Shown here: positions 1 through 6,247 of the stretch, piece by piece
How the letters are laid out: each line of letters begins with the position of its first letter
How positions within the stretch are numbered: position 1 is the stretch's first letter
From: Rhodospirillales bacterium RIFCSPLOWO2_12_FULL_67_15
GTDB lineage: Bacteria; Pseudomonadota; Alphaproteobacteria; Rhodospirillales; 2-12-FULL-67-15
Length of the DNA stretch: 8,144 nt
NCBI GenBank assembly: GCA_001830475.1
Contig: MIAC01000204.1
Span: forward strand, 1 to 8,144
Reading direction: 5' to 3'
Translations under genes and position numbers: made by a program
The notes under the pieces: model-generated
What the model saw: only the letters and a program-made list of their open reading frames with translations
What the model was told of the DNA's origin: nothing
Databases searched by the model: none

Positions 1-94
1 GATTCCAGTCAGCATGAACATGCTCTGGCGGCATGGGACCGCCGGGCGTGATCGCCCGGACGCGGCCGAGGTCAGCGACGATGCCGGTGAACAT
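1..94 (-). CDS. ribE: riboflavin synthase alpha chain, N-terminal fragment cut by the window edge
   Basis: The reading frame opens with ATG at 94 and gives MFTGIVADLGRVRAI, the hallmark N-terminus of riboflavin synthase (the family starts MFTGIV and has a G.V/R segment after it). The enzyme dismutates two 6,7-dimethyl-8-ribityllumazines to riboflavin in the cytoplasm, the last step of the pathway that ribD begins. The start lies 6 bases after the ribD stop, so the two are probably cotranscribed and translationally coupled; no strong Shine-Dalgarno is seen. Only 31 codons are present. Oddly, residues 16-31 (TPGGPMPPEHVHADWN) do not resemble the expected start of the first lumazine-binding barrel in this frame or in the two others, and the DNA there is rich in hairpins. 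The identity therefore rests on about 15 residues plus gene order. Confidence 0.72.
   Translation of the reverse strand, partial: MFTGIVADLGRVRAITPGGPMPPEHVHADWN
11..59. repeat. cluster of inverted repeats in the ribE 5' coding region
   Basis: Three inverted repeats sit side by side. AGCATG/CATGCT at 11-24 has a 2-base centre (AA). GGCGG/CCGCC lies at 27-31 and 39-43. CCGGGCG/CGCCCGG at 42-59 is a perfect 7-bp stem with a TGAT loop. They coincide with the part of the ribE frame that loses family resemblance. This could be a palindromic element inserted in frame, a contig-end artefact, or chance in GC-rich DNA. The third stem is the most convincing. Confidence 0.4.
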
Positions 95-100
95 GGGCTG

Positions 101-1273
101 TTATCCATCAATCCGGCGGAAGGTGACAAGGCCGTCGACGCCGGCGGCGGTGCGGGCGACGGGCGCGAAGCGCGGCATCTCGGCGAGCGCGGCGAGCGCG
201 AGCGCGCCGACGGCGGGACGGCCCTCGCCGCCGAGCACCGAGGGCGCATGGAACCAGGCCATGCGATCGACGAGATCGGCCTTGAGGAGCGCGGCGGCGA
301 GCGTGCCGCCCCCTTCCACCAGCACGCGCGTCAGGCCCTTCTGGCCGAGTTCGGCGAGCGCGGCCTTGGCTTCGATGCGGCCGTCCGGGCCGGCCGGAAC
401 TTCGACGATTTCGACGCCGAGCGCGGCGAGCGCCTTCTTCTTCGTCGTGTCCGCGCCCGCCGCCGTCACCACCCAGGTCGGAACCTCGCTGGCGGTGCGC
501 GCCAGCCGCGCCTCGGGCGGCAGGCGCAAGCGGCCGTCCATGACGATGCGCACCGGCTGGCGGCGGCCGCCGGCGAAGCCGGGCAAACGGCACGTGAGTT
601 CGGGATCGTCGGCGAGAGCGGTGCCGGAGCCGATCATGATCGCGTCGTGCTCGGCGCGCAGCACATGCGCCCGGGCGCGGGCGTCCTCGCCGGTGATCCA
701 GCGGCTCTCGCCGTCCGGGGCGGCGATGCGGCCATCGAGGGTCGAGGCGAGCTTGAGGGTGATGAGCGGCCGGCCGGCGCGCACGCGGAGGAAAAACCCG
801 GCGTTGATCTCGGCGGCCTCGACCGCGCCGACGCCGCGCAACACCTCGATTCCGGCCGCGGCGAGGCGGGCGAGGCCGAGGCCCGCGACGCGCGGGTCGG
901 GATCCTCGATCGCCGCGACGACGCGGGCGACGCCTGCGGCGATCAAGGCGTCCGCGCACGGCGGCGTGGCGCCGTGATGAGCGCAAGGCTCGAGCGTGAC
1001 GTAGGCGGTCGCGCCGCGGGCGAGCGCGCCGGCGCGGGCCAGCGCCTCGGTCTCGGCGTGGGGACGGCCGCCGGGCTGGGTCCAGCCGCGCCCGACCACG
1101 CGCCCCGCGCGTCCGCCCGTTTCCTCGCCGGATTCGTTTTCGCGAACCAGCACGCAGCCGACCGCCGGGTTAGGCCAGACGTTCCCTAAGCCCCGGCGCG
1201 CAAGCGCGAGCGCCGAGCGCATGTTGGCGGAATCGCGCGCGCTATCTTTATTTTTGTCAGCGGGTATCGCCAA
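101..1273 (-). CDS. ribD: bifunctional diaminohydroxyphosphoribosylaminopyrimidine deaminase / 5-amino-6-(5-phosphoribosylamino)uracil reductase RibD
   Basis: This cytoplasmic enzyme carries out steps 2 and 3 of riboflavin synthesis: zinc-dependent deamination of the pyrimidine, then NADPH-dependent reduction of the ribose. With the start at 1273 the protein has 390 residues. The deaminase domain spans about 18-150, with zinc ligands His72 (HAE motif, Glu74 the proton shuttle), Cys97 and Cys106 (EPCAHHG...PPC). The reductase domain spans about 168-388, with [15 protein letters not shown] and VEGGGTLA (319-326). About ten extra residues ([10 protein letters not shown], near 45-54) sit in an early deaminase loop. 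The start is uncertain: TTG at 1273 overlaps the nrdR end by 17 bases and gives the usual short leader before the first helix, whereas the first ATG (1222) would begin at residue 18 and lacks a Shine-Dalgarno. Stop TAA is at 101. Coupling to nrdR upstream and ribE downstream fits the alphaproteobacterial order. Confidence 0.95.
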   Translation of the reverse strand: MAIPADKNKDSARDSANMRSALALARRGLGNVWPNPAVGCVLVRENESGEETGGRAGRVVGRGWTQPGGRPHAETEALARAGALARGATAYVTLEPCAHHGATPPCADALIAAGVARVVAAIEDPDPRVAGLGLARLAAAGIEVLRGVGAVEAAEINAGFFLRVRAGRPLITLKLASTLDGRIAAPDGESRWITGEDARARAHVLRAEHDAIMIGSGTALADDPELTCRLPGFAGGRRQPVRIVMDGRLRLPPEARLARTASEVPTWVVTAAGADTTKKKALAALGVEIVEVPAGPDGRIEAKAALAELGQKGLTRVLVEGGGTLAAALLKADLVDRMAWFHAPSVLGGEGRPAVGALALAALAEMPRFAPVARTAAGVDGLVTFRRIDG

Positions 1274-1712
1274 GCTTGCCTACGAATTCCTCGAAATCCT
1301 TCGCTTCGCGGAAATTGCGGTAGACGGAAGCGAAACGGACATAGGCGACCGGGTCCAGCTCCTTGAGCTGGTCCATCACCATTTCGCCGACGACCTTGGT
1401 TGGAATTTCGTTCTCGCCCAAGGTCTCCAGGCGGCGCTGAATACTGTTGACCAGGCGCTCGATCCGTTCGTCCTCGACGGGGCGCTTGCGCAGCGCGATC
1501 TTGAGCGAGCGCAGCAGCTTGTCGCGGTCGAAGGGAACCTTTTCGCCGCTGCTCTTGATGACCATCAGCTCGCGCAATTGGATGCGCTCGAAGGTGGTGA
1601 AGCGCGATCCGCACGCCGCGCAATAGCGCCGCCGGCGGATGGCGGCGTTGTCCTCGGTCGGGCGCGAATCCTTCACCTGGGTATCTTCGTGGCCGCAAAA
1701 CGGACAACGCAT
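1257..1712 (-). CDS. nrdR: transcriptional repressor NrdR
   Basis: NrdR represses ribonucleotide reductase operons by binding NrdR boxes, sensing ATP/dATP through an ATP-cone. The 151-residue length is typical. An N-terminal zinc ribbon has Cys3, Cys6, Cys31 and Cys34, followed by SRFTTFER, the family signature linking ribbon to cone. The ATP-cone runs from about 49 to 139 ([16 protein letters not shown] near its start, [11 protein letters not shown] near its end). The ATG at 1712 has a strong Shine-Dalgarno, GGGGAGGAG, whose GGAGG core ends 9 bases upstream. It lies 52 bases after glyA and its end overlaps the probable ribD start. No NrdR target gene (nrdA/B/J) is in the window, so here it is a passenger of the glyA-rib cluster, as is usual in alphaproteobacteria. 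Confidence 0.97.
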   Translation of the reverse strand: MRCPFCGHEDTQVKDSRPTEDNAAIRRRRYCAACGSRFTTFERIQLRELMVIKSSGEKVPFDRDKLLRSLKIALRKRPVEDERIERLVNSIQRRLETLGENEIPTKVVGEMVMDQLKELDPVAYVRFASVYRNFREAKDFEEFVGKLGDTR

Positions 1713-1731
1713 GAGCTAGCTCCTCCCCTGG

Positions 1732-1751
1732 GCCGGCGTGGGCGCGCCGGC
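1732..1751 (-). other. 7-bp GC hairpin in the glyA-nrdR gap, next to the nrdR ribosome binding site
   Basis: On the minus strand GCCGGCG, a 6-base CGCCCA loop and CGCCGGC form a perfect 7-bp stem. It ends two bases before the AGGGGAGGAG Shine-Dalgarno stretch of nrdR. No T tract follows on either strand, so it is not a standard terminator. Possible roles are 3'-end protection of glyA mRNA, a processing site, or modulation of nrdR translation; the sequence does not decide between them. Confidence 0.5.
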
Positions 1752-1764
1752 AGAAACGTATTAT

Positions 1765-3075
1765 TCAAAGATTGGGATAAATGGGAAAACGCCGGCAGAG
1801 ATCGTGAACCTTGTCCCGCGCGCCCGCCTCGGCCCTGCCATTGTCGTCCGGATGCGCCGCGAGCGCGTCGAGCACGTCGGCGATCAAGTCGCCGACGTGG
1901 CGGAACTCGGCGGCGCCGAAGCCGCGGCTGGTGCCGGCGGGCGTGCCGAGCCGGATGCCCGAGGTGATCGTCGGTTTTTCCGGGTCGAACGGGATGCCGT
2001 TCTTGTTGCAGGTGATGTGGGCGCGATCCAGGCTCGCCTCGGCCGCCTTGCCGGTGAGTTTCTTCGGGCGCAAATCCACCAGCATCAGGTGGGAATCCGT
2101 GCCGCCCGAGACGATGTCGAAGCCGCGTTCCTGGAGCGCCCTGGCGAGAATCTTGGCGTTCTCGACGACGTTCTGGGCGTAAACCTTGAACGCCGGGTCG
2201 AGCGCCTCGCCGAAGGCGACCGCCTTGGCGGCGATCACGTGCATCAAGGGCCCGCCCTGGGTGCCGGGGAAGACGGCGCTGTTGATCTTCTTGGCGATTT
2301 CGGGGTCGTTGCTCAAGATCATGCCGCCGCGAGGTCCGCGCAGCGTCTTGTGGGTGGTGGTGGTGACGACGTGGGCGTGCGGCACCGGGTTGGGATAGAC
2401 GCCGGCGGCGGAGAGCCCGGCGAAGTGCGCCATGTCGACCATGAAATAGGCGCCGATTTCGTCCGCGATCCGGCGGAAACGGGCGAAATCGATCACGCGG
2501 GGATAAGCCGAGCCGCCGGCGATGATCAGCTTCGGCCGGTGCTCGCGCGCGAGCCGCTCGACCTCGTCGAAGTCGATCAGCGAGTCCTGGCGCCGCACGC
2601 CGTACTGATGGGCCTTGAACCACTTGCCCGAGAGCGACATGGGCGCGCCGTGGGTGAGATGCCCGCCGGCGGCGAGCGAAAGGCCGAGGATCGGGTCGCC
2701 CGGAGCGAGCAGCGCCATCATTACCGCGTTGTTGGCCTGGGCGCCGGAATGGGGCTGAACGTTGGCGAACTCGCAGCCGAACAGTTTCTTGGCCCGCTCG
2801 ATGGCGAGAGTCTCGGCGATGTCCACGAACTCGCACCCGCCGTAATAGCGCTTGCCGGGAAGCCCTTCGGCGTACTTGTTGGTCAGGATGGAGCCTTGCG
2901 CCTCCAGGACCGCCCGCGAGACGATGTTTTCCGAGGCGATCAGTTCGATCTGATCGCGCTGGCGCGCGAGTTCCTTGGCGATGGCGGCGTGGATTTCCGG
3001 ATCGCGCGCGGCGAGGGGTTCGGTGAAGAAAGTTTCCTCGGTCGCGGAACGGGCGGCGGACGCTTGGACGGACAT
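1765..3075 (-). CDS. glyA: serine hydroxymethyltransferase
   Basis: This cytoplasmic, pyridoxal-phosphate-dependent enzyme interconverts serine plus tetrahydrofolate with glycine plus 5,10-methylene-tetrahydrofolate, the main one-carbon source for purines, thymidylate and methionine. The 436 residues match the family with a slightly long N-terminus. Visible motifs are IELIASEN (43-50), the substrate loop [10 protein letters not shown] (71-80), HSGAQAN (109-115), VDMAHFAG (213-220) and the PLP-lysine motif [13 protein letters not shown] with Lys243. [12 protein letters not shown] lies in the C-terminal domain. The ATG at 3075 is preceded by GAGGA about 7 bases away. The gene follows rpiB by 43 bases with no terminator between them, so they probably share the rpiB promoter. 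Nothing about the protein looks damaged. Confidence 0.98.
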   Translation of the reverse strand: MSVQASAARSATEETFFTEPLAARDPEIHAAIAKELARQRDQIELIASENIVSRAVLEAQGSILTNKYAEGLPGKRYYGGCEFVDIAETLAIERAKKLFGCEFANVQPHSGAQANNAVMMALLAPGDPILGLSLAAGGHLTHGAPMSLSGKWFKAHQYGVRRQDSLIDFDEVERLAREHRPKLIIAGGSAYPRVIDFARFRRIADEIGAYFMVDMAHFAGLSAAGVYPNPVPHAHVVTTTTHKTLRGPRGGMILSNDPEIAKKINSAVFPGTQGGPLMHVIAAKAVAFGEALDPAFKVYAQNVVENAKILARALQERGFDIVSGGTDSHLMLVDLRPKKLTGKAAEASLDRAHITCNKNGIPFDPEKPTITSGIRLGTPAGTSRGFGAAEFRHVGDLIADVLDALAAHPDDNGRAEAGARDKVHDLCRRFPIYPNL

Positions 3076-3118
3076 GATTTTTCCTCGGCTGGGGTTACGG
3101 TTGCTGGACGCGGCAGTT

Positions 3119-3565
3119 TCAGGAGCGACGGGGCGGAGAGAGCTTGGCCACGCGCCCCGCGTGGCGGCCGCCCTCGAACTCGGTGGCGAGAAAAACCTTG
3201 AGGCAATCGCGGGCGACTTCCGGGCCGATCATGCGTCCGCCGAAACAGATGACGTTGGCGTCGTTGTGCTGGCGCGACATGCGCGCCCCGAGCGCGTCGT
3301 GAACCAGCGCCGCGCGCACCTCGGGGTGCCGGTTGGCGGCGATCGAGATGCCGATGCCGCTGCCGCAGACCAGCACGCCGCGCCCAGCCTGTCCGTCGCG
3401 GATCGCTTGGGCGAGCTTGTCGGCGAAGTCGGGGTAATCCACCGACTTAAGCCCCTCGGTCCCGAGGTCGAGGACGGCAAAGCCGGCCTCGCCCAAATCC
3501 TTCTTGAGCAGCGCCTTCAGCTCGACGCCGGCGTGATCGCTGGCGATGGCGATGGTTTCGGGCAT
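3119..3565 (-). CDS. rpiB: ribose-5-phosphate isomerase B
   Basis: The enzyme interconverts ribose 5-phosphate and ribulose 5-phosphate in the non-oxidative pentose phosphate pathway, which supplies ribose for nucleotides; ribulose 5-phosphate is also the second precursor of riboflavin. The 148 residues from ATG 3565 match the RpiB/LacAB family: SDHAG (Asp10, His11), the active-site [14 protein letters not shown] with Cys67, and RQHNDANV with His100 and Asn101. The frame is open upstream to a TTG at 3613, but that would add 16 residues absent from the family and would begin right at the predicted -10 region. ATG 3565 has an AGGT-type Shine-Dalgarno, so I take it as the start. It is the first gene of the rpiB-glyA-nrdR-rib run. 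Confidence 0.96.
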   Translation of the reverse strand: MPETIAIASDHAGVELKALLKKDLGEAGFAVLDLGTEGLKSVDYPDFADKLAQAIRDGQAGRGVLVCGSGIGISIAANRHPEVRAALVHDALGARMSRQHNDANVICFGGRMIGPEVARDCLKVFLATEFEGGRHAGRVAKLSPPRRS

Positions 3566-3614
3566 CGGCAAGACCTGACCGGAATCCTTGGGAATCGGAG
3601 AAAAACGGGACAAT

Positions 3615-3644
3615 TAGATACCATATGTCGAAACCGGCTGCCAA
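3615..3644 (-). promoter_or_regulatory. putative sigma70-like promoter of rpiB-glyA
   Basis: On the minus strand TTGGCA (3639-3644) and TATCTA (3615-3620) are separated by 18 bases, in a locally AT-richer stretch just upstream of rpiB. Transcription would start near 3608, leaving a leader of about 43 bases before ATG 3565. The heptamer ACCGGCT on the plus strand is repeated at 3633-3639 and 3644-3650, flanking the -35 box at an 11-base period, which could be a regulator site. Motif matching only. Confidence 0.45.
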
Positions 3645-3710
3645 CCGGCTACAAGAAGATGGCGGAACGCCTATCCCTAGGGGGCTGGGAATGAACGAAC
3701 AGGGACGGGG
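3645..3710. other. short spacer between livJ terminator and rpiB promoter
   Basis: Apart from a CCCTAGGG palindrome (3675-3682), I see no gene, RNA or repeat here. It separates two independent transcription units. Confidence 0.5.
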
Positions 3711-3747
3711 AAGAAGAAAAACCCGGCGGTCCTTGGGACCGCCGGGT
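3711..3747 (-). terminator. intrinsic terminator of livJ
   Basis: A perfect 12-bp inverted repeat, ACCCGGCGGTCC (3721-3732) and GGACCGCCGGGT (3736-3747), has a 3-base loop. On the minus strand the stem is followed at once by TTTTTCTTCTT (down to 3711). It begins 29 bases after the livJ stop. This is a textbook Rho-independent terminator separating the liv genes from rpiB. On the plus strand there is no T tract, so it acts in one direction. Confidence 0.93.
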
Positions 3748-3776
3748 CGAACCAGGGCATGTCCTCGAGACGAGGA

Positions 3777-4874
3777 TCAGTTGTAGTCGTACTTGCCGGC
3801 CTTCCACCGATAGAAAACGTAATCGGCGCCGGTCACGTCGCCCTTCTTGTCGAAGCCGATTCCGCCGAGCACGGTGTTGTGCCTGCCGGCCTTGAGGGCC
3901 GCGGCCACCTTCTTGCCGTCGGTGGATTTGGCCTGGGTGACGGCGTTGGCCCACGCCTGGACCGCGGCGTAGGTGTAGAGGGTGTAGCCCTCGGGGTCGT
4001 AGTTGGCCTTCTTGAAGGCGGCGACGACGCCCGCCGCTTCCTTGTTGCGGCGCGGATCCGGGCTGAAGGTCATCAGCGTGCCCTCGCCCGCGGGGCCGGT
4101 GATCTTCCAGAATTCGTCGGTCACCAGCGCGTCGCCGGAGACGAGCTGCGGCTTATAGCCCTGGTCGTTCGCCTGGCGGATGATCAGGCCGGCCTCCGAG
4201 TGGTAGCCGCCGACGTAAACCACCTCGATCTTGGCGCCTTGCATCTTGCTGACCAGCGCCTTGAAGTCCTTGTCGCCCTTGTTGTAGGCCTCGTACATCG
4301 CTTCGGTCACGCCGCGCTTGTTGAGCTGCTTCTTGGTTTCGTCGGCGAGGCCTTTGCCGTAAGCGGTCTTGTCGTGGAGGATCGCGACCTTCTTGCCCTT
4401 GAGCTTGTCGGCGATGAAGTTGCCCGCGACGAAGCCCTGCTGGTCGTCGCGGCCGCAGGTACGGAACACGTTCCAGAGGCCTTTTTCGGTCAGCATCGGA
4501 TTGGTGGAGGCGGGCGAAATCTGCACCATGCCGGCTTCGTTGTAGACGTCGGACGCCGGGATCGAACTCGACGAGCAGAAGTGTCCGGCGACGAACACGA
4601 CCTTGTCGCTGACCGCCTTGTTGGCGACGGCGACCGCCTGCTTCGGATCGCAGGCGTCGTCGCCGATGAAAAGCTTGAGTTTCTGTCCCATCACGCCGCC
4701 CTTGGCGTTGATGTCGGCGACCGCCATCTCGGCGCCGCGCTTCATCTGGTCGCCGAAGGCGGCCTCGCCGCCGGTCATCGGTCCGTTGACGGCGATGTTG
4801 AAGTCGGCGCGCGCGGCGAGCGCGCCCGCGACGAGCACGCCGGCGGCAAGCAGAACTATTCTGGTCGATCGCAT
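3777..4874 (-). CDS. livJ: periplasmic branched-chain amino-acid-binding protein (LivJ/LivK type)
   Basis: This is the substrate-binding component of a LIV-type ABC importer, a type I periplasmic binding protein. It captures leucine, isoleucine, valine or related amino acids and delivers them to the LivH/LivM channel. The ATG at 4874 is chosen because AAGGAG sits exactly 6 bases upstream and a clear signal peptide follows: RSTR, a hydrophobic stretch to about residue 20, and probable cleavage after ALAARA, before DFNIAVNGPMTGG. The frame extends upstream to 4934 but that part lacks a signal peptide. The mature part closely resembles E. coli LivJ: DDACDPKQAVAVANK, GHFCSSSSIPASD (two cysteines likely forming the known disulfide), ISPASTNP, ILHDKTAYGKGLA, VYVGGYHSEAG and YTYAAVQAWA. 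Length is 365 residues, normal. The gene lies 129 bases after the membrane-protein gene and may have its own promoter. Exact ligand cannot be read from sequence. Confidence 0.95.
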   Translation of the reverse strand: MRSTRIVLLAAGVLVAGALAARADFNIAVNGPMTGGEAAFGDQMKRGAEMAVADINAKGGVMGQKLKLFIGDDACDPKQAVAVANKAVSDKVVFVAGHFCSSSSIPASDVYNEAGMVQISPASTNPMLTEKGLWNVFRTCGRDDQQGFVAGNFIADKLKGKKVAILHDKTAYGKGLADETKKQLNKRGVTEAMYEAYNKGDKDFKALVSKMQGAKIEVVYVGGYHSEAGLIIRQANDQGYKPQLVSGDALVTDEFWKITGPAGEGTLMTFSPDPRRNKEAAGVVAAFKKANYDPEGYTLYTYAAVQAWANAVTQAKSTDGKKVAAALKAGRHNTVLGGIGFDKKGDVTGADYVFYRWKAGKYDYN

Positions 4875-4880
4875 GGGGGG

Positions 4881-4886
4881 CTCCTT
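4881..4886 (-). promoter_or_regulatory. livJ ribosome binding site
   Basis: AAGGAG on the minus strand lies 6 bases before ATG 4874. It is one of the strongest sites in the window and fixes the livJ start over the upstream alternative at 4934. It abuts a short dyad, CCCTGTTGACAACGGG on the plus strand (4887-4902), whose core is GTTG-A-CAAC. Confidence 0.85.
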
Positions 4887-4944
4887 CCCTGTTGACAACG
4901 GGCGATCCCGGAGGCGGGCCACCCTTCCGTGCAAGACTTTTTTG

Positions 4945-4966
4945 CGGCCCGCATACGGGCGGGCCG
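4945..4966 (-). other. 8-bp hairpin in the livJ leader
   Basis: CGGCCCGC and GCGGGCCG form a perfect 8-bp stem with a 6-base loop. On the minus strand it is followed by CAAAAAAG rather than T residues, so it is not a minus-strand terminator. It lies downstream of the possible livJ promoter and would be in the 5' untranslated region, about 70 bases before the livJ start. It may stabilise the abundant livJ message at its 5' end or mark an RNase processing site after the liv permease/ATPase genes. Confidence 0.55.
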
Positions 4967-4977
4967 TTCGGAGAACG

Positions 4978-5007
4978 ATTTTAGCCGATTTTCCGCTCCC
5001 GCGTCAG
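4978..5007 (-). promoter_or_regulatory. possible separate promoter for livJ
   Basis: On the minus strand CTGACG (5002-5007) and TAAAAT (4978-4983) are 18 bases apart. The -10 box matches the sigma70 consensus at five of six positions; the -35 box is weaker (TGAC core) and overlaps the stop of the upstream gene. The site would give livJ a leader of about 100 bases and allow binding protein to be made in excess over the membrane complex, as is common in ABC importers. Motif match only. Confidence 0.38.
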
Positions 5008-5384
5008 GGGGGCGAATTTGTCCCGTTTTTCCCGTCCGGACCGACGGCGCGCCAGTTGAACAGGCCGTCGCGGCGATAGAGCCAGGGATATTGGCTCGCC
5101 ATCCGGTGCGCCCGGTTGATACGGAAGGCGACGAGCACGATCGCGACCAGAACCGCGGTGTCGGCGAGATAGCCGGTGAGCGAGAGAAGCTTTCCCTGGA
5201 ACAGCGCGAAGGTGAGAAACCGGTCGCTCACGCCGAGCAACAGGCCGTAGCCGACGACTTGCCACGCCGGTTTCCACGCGAGGGCGAGCGCCTGGCCGAT
5301 CATGATCGCGGCGAAGCCCAGGCCGATCACCGTCAGCCCGATGAATACCGGGAGCGGCGCATCGAGGATCGGCCAGTGGCTCAC
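5004..5384 (-). CDS. small three-helix membrane protein of the liv operon (DUF6867-like)
   Basis: The 126-residue protein has three likely membrane helices (about 11-36, 42-63 and 69-88) and a polar C-terminal tail. Basic residues RINRAHR at 88-94 suggest that the tail is cytoplasmic. Compact motifs look constrained: SDRFLTFALFQGKLLSLTGY (53-72) with following AD, and QYPWLYRRDGLFNWRAVGPDG (99-118). I recognise it as resembling DUF6867, a family known beside liv ABC genes in alphaproteobacteria; that name is from memory and moderately sure. The start is GTG at 5384, sharing GTGA with the livF stop, and AAGGGG lies 4 bases upstream, so translation is tightly coupled to livF. The location between livF and livJ implies a role in assembly, stability or regulation of the importer, but no function can be read from the sequence. 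Confidence 0.85.
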   Translation of the reverse strand: MSHWPILDAPLPVFIGLTVIGLGFAAIMIGQALALAWKPAWQVVGYGLLLGVSDRFLTFALFQGKLLSLTGYLADTAVLVAIVLVAFRINRAHRMASQYPWLYRRDGLFNWRAVGPDGKNGTNSPP

Positions 5385-6247
5385 GACGCCCCTTCTCCCG
5401 CCGGCCGAACGCCGACGCCGCCTTCGAGATAGGCCGCGCGCACTTCGGGGTTGGCGAGAAGTTCCGAGCCGCCACCCGAGAGCACGATGCGGCCATTGGC
5501 CATGACGTAGCCGCGATGGGCGAGGCGCAGCGCCTGGTGCGCGTGCTGCTCGACCAGCAGGATGGCGGTTCCCTCGTCGCGGTTGAGCCGCGCGATGGCA
5601 TCGAAGATCTGGCGCACCAGGAGCGGCGCGAGTCCGAGCGAAGGTTCGTCGAGCAGAAGCAGGCGCGGCCGGCTCATCAAGGCCCGCGCGATGGCGAGCA
5701 TCTGCTGCTCGCCGCCCGAGAGCGTTCCCCCGCTCTGCTCTCGGCGTTCCTCGAGCAAGGGAAACAGGCGGAACGCGCGCTCGAGATCGGCGGCGGCGCC
5801 ATCGCCATTCCCGGCCGGCGGCGCAGGCCGCCCAGACGAAAGACCGGGCGCGGGCGTCACGCCGCTAGGCGTGCCTTCGCACGACGCCGCCGAGTCATTC
5901 GGTTTGGGCGCCTTCGCGCCCGGGGGAGCGGCGACGGCGCCCATCAGGAGATTCTCCATCACCGTCATGCGCGGGAAGATGCGCCGTCCTTCCGGGGCCT
6001 GGGAGATGCCGAGGCGGACGATGGCGTGGGTCGGCATCCGGGTGATGTCGCGGCCGGCGAAGAGGATTTGGCCGTGCGCGACGGGCGGATTGCCGCAAAC
6101 CGTCATCAGGAGCGTGGACTTGCCCGCGCCGTTGGCGCCGATCAGGGTCACGATCTCGCCCTCGCGCACTTCGAGATCCACGCCATGCAAAGCCTCGATG
6201 TTGCCATACGAGGTCCGAACGCCGGAGAGGGACAGCAGGGTCGTCAT
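5381..6247 (-). CDS. livF: branched-chain amino-acid ABC transporter ATPase LivF, with an internal extra segment
   Basis: This is one of the two nucleotide-binding subunits that drive the LIV importer at the inner face of the membrane. Walker A is GANGAGKST (37-45), the Q-loop is ISQAPEGRR (Gln83), the signature is LSGGEQQ (176-182), and Walker B is LLLLDEP with Glu201. The H-loop position carries Gln (LVEQ, residue 234), as in E. coli LivF, rather than the usual His. The protein has 288 residues against about 235-240 for the family. The excess is a Pro/Ala/Gly-rich segment between ENLLMGA (99-104) and LERAFRLFP (155-163), roughly residues 107-153, inside the helical subdomain. All catalytic motifs and the reading frame are intact, so the protein is probably active. 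The ATG at 6247 shares ATGA with the livG stop; the stop overlaps the next gene's GTG. Confidence 0.95.
   Translation of the reverse strand: MTTLLSLSGVRTSYGNIEALHGVDLEVREGEIVTLIGANGAGKSTLLMTVCGNPPVAHGQILFAGRDITRMPTHAIVRLGISQAPEGRRIFPRMTVMENLLMGAVAAPPGAKAPKPNDSAASCEGTPSGVTPAPGLSSGRPAPPAGNGDGAAADLERAFRLFPLLEERREQSGGTLSGGEQQMLAIARALMSRPRLLLLDEPSLGLAPLLVRQIFDAIARLNRDEGTAILLVEQHAHQALRLAHRGYVMANGRIVLSGGGSELLANPEVRAAYLEGGVGVRPAGEGAS
5789..5929 (-). other. hairpin-rich in-frame extra segment within livF
   Basis: About 40 residues more than E. coli LivF are encoded here, in the loop before the helix leading to the signature motif. The DNA packs several inverted repeats: GGGCGC/GCGCCC around CTTC (5906-5921), CACGCC/GGCGTG around GCTA (5858-5873), CGTGC/GCACG around CTTC (5870-5883, an alternative to the previous one) and GGCGGC/GCCGCC around GCAG (5817-5832). 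Some codons (CCT, CTT, TCT, GGT, GGG) are unlike the surrounding G/C-ending usage. This looks like a palindromic element taken up in frame, but could be a diverged lineage-specific linker. Confidence 0.55.

Noticed and set aside
95..100. FMN riboswitch expected before riboflavin genes
   Set aside because: ribE follows ribD by only 6 bases and ribD overlaps nrdR, leaving no room for the aptamer. If present in this genome it lies outside the window.
164..170. Degenerate ABC signature LPYGDQR in LivG (residue numbers) as a possible inactivating change
   Set aside because: E. coli LivG has the closely similar LAYGDQR, so this is the normal family form.
14..1189. Long plus-strand open frame of 391 codons across ribD
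   Set aside because: It is antisense to the clearly identified RibD. Its product is Arg/Ala/Gly/Glu-rich without any domain, which is typical of shadow frames in GC-rich DNA. The same applies to the plus-strand frames at 33-977, 1221-1967, 1738-3201, 3759-4895, 5516-6274 and 6388-7530.
3076..3118. Glycine or folate-type riboswitch before glyA
   Set aside because: The gap is 43 bases and holds only the glyA Shine-Dalgarno; it is too short for these aptamers.
3566..3613. N-terminal extension of RpiB to TTG 3613
   Set aside because: The extension is absent from RpiB proteins, has no ribosome binding site and begins next to the predicted -10 box. ATG 3565 fits the family start.
3659..3694. Short plus-strand frame encoding MAERLSLGGWE between the livJ terminator and rpiB
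   Set aside because: Eleven residues with no ribosome binding site and no recognisable relation to anything nearby; probably chance.
4945..4966. Hairpin read as an intrinsic terminator for the livF/membrane-protein transcript
   Set aside because: On the minus strand it is followed by CAAAAAAG, not T residues. On the plus strand the T run precedes the stem instead of following it.
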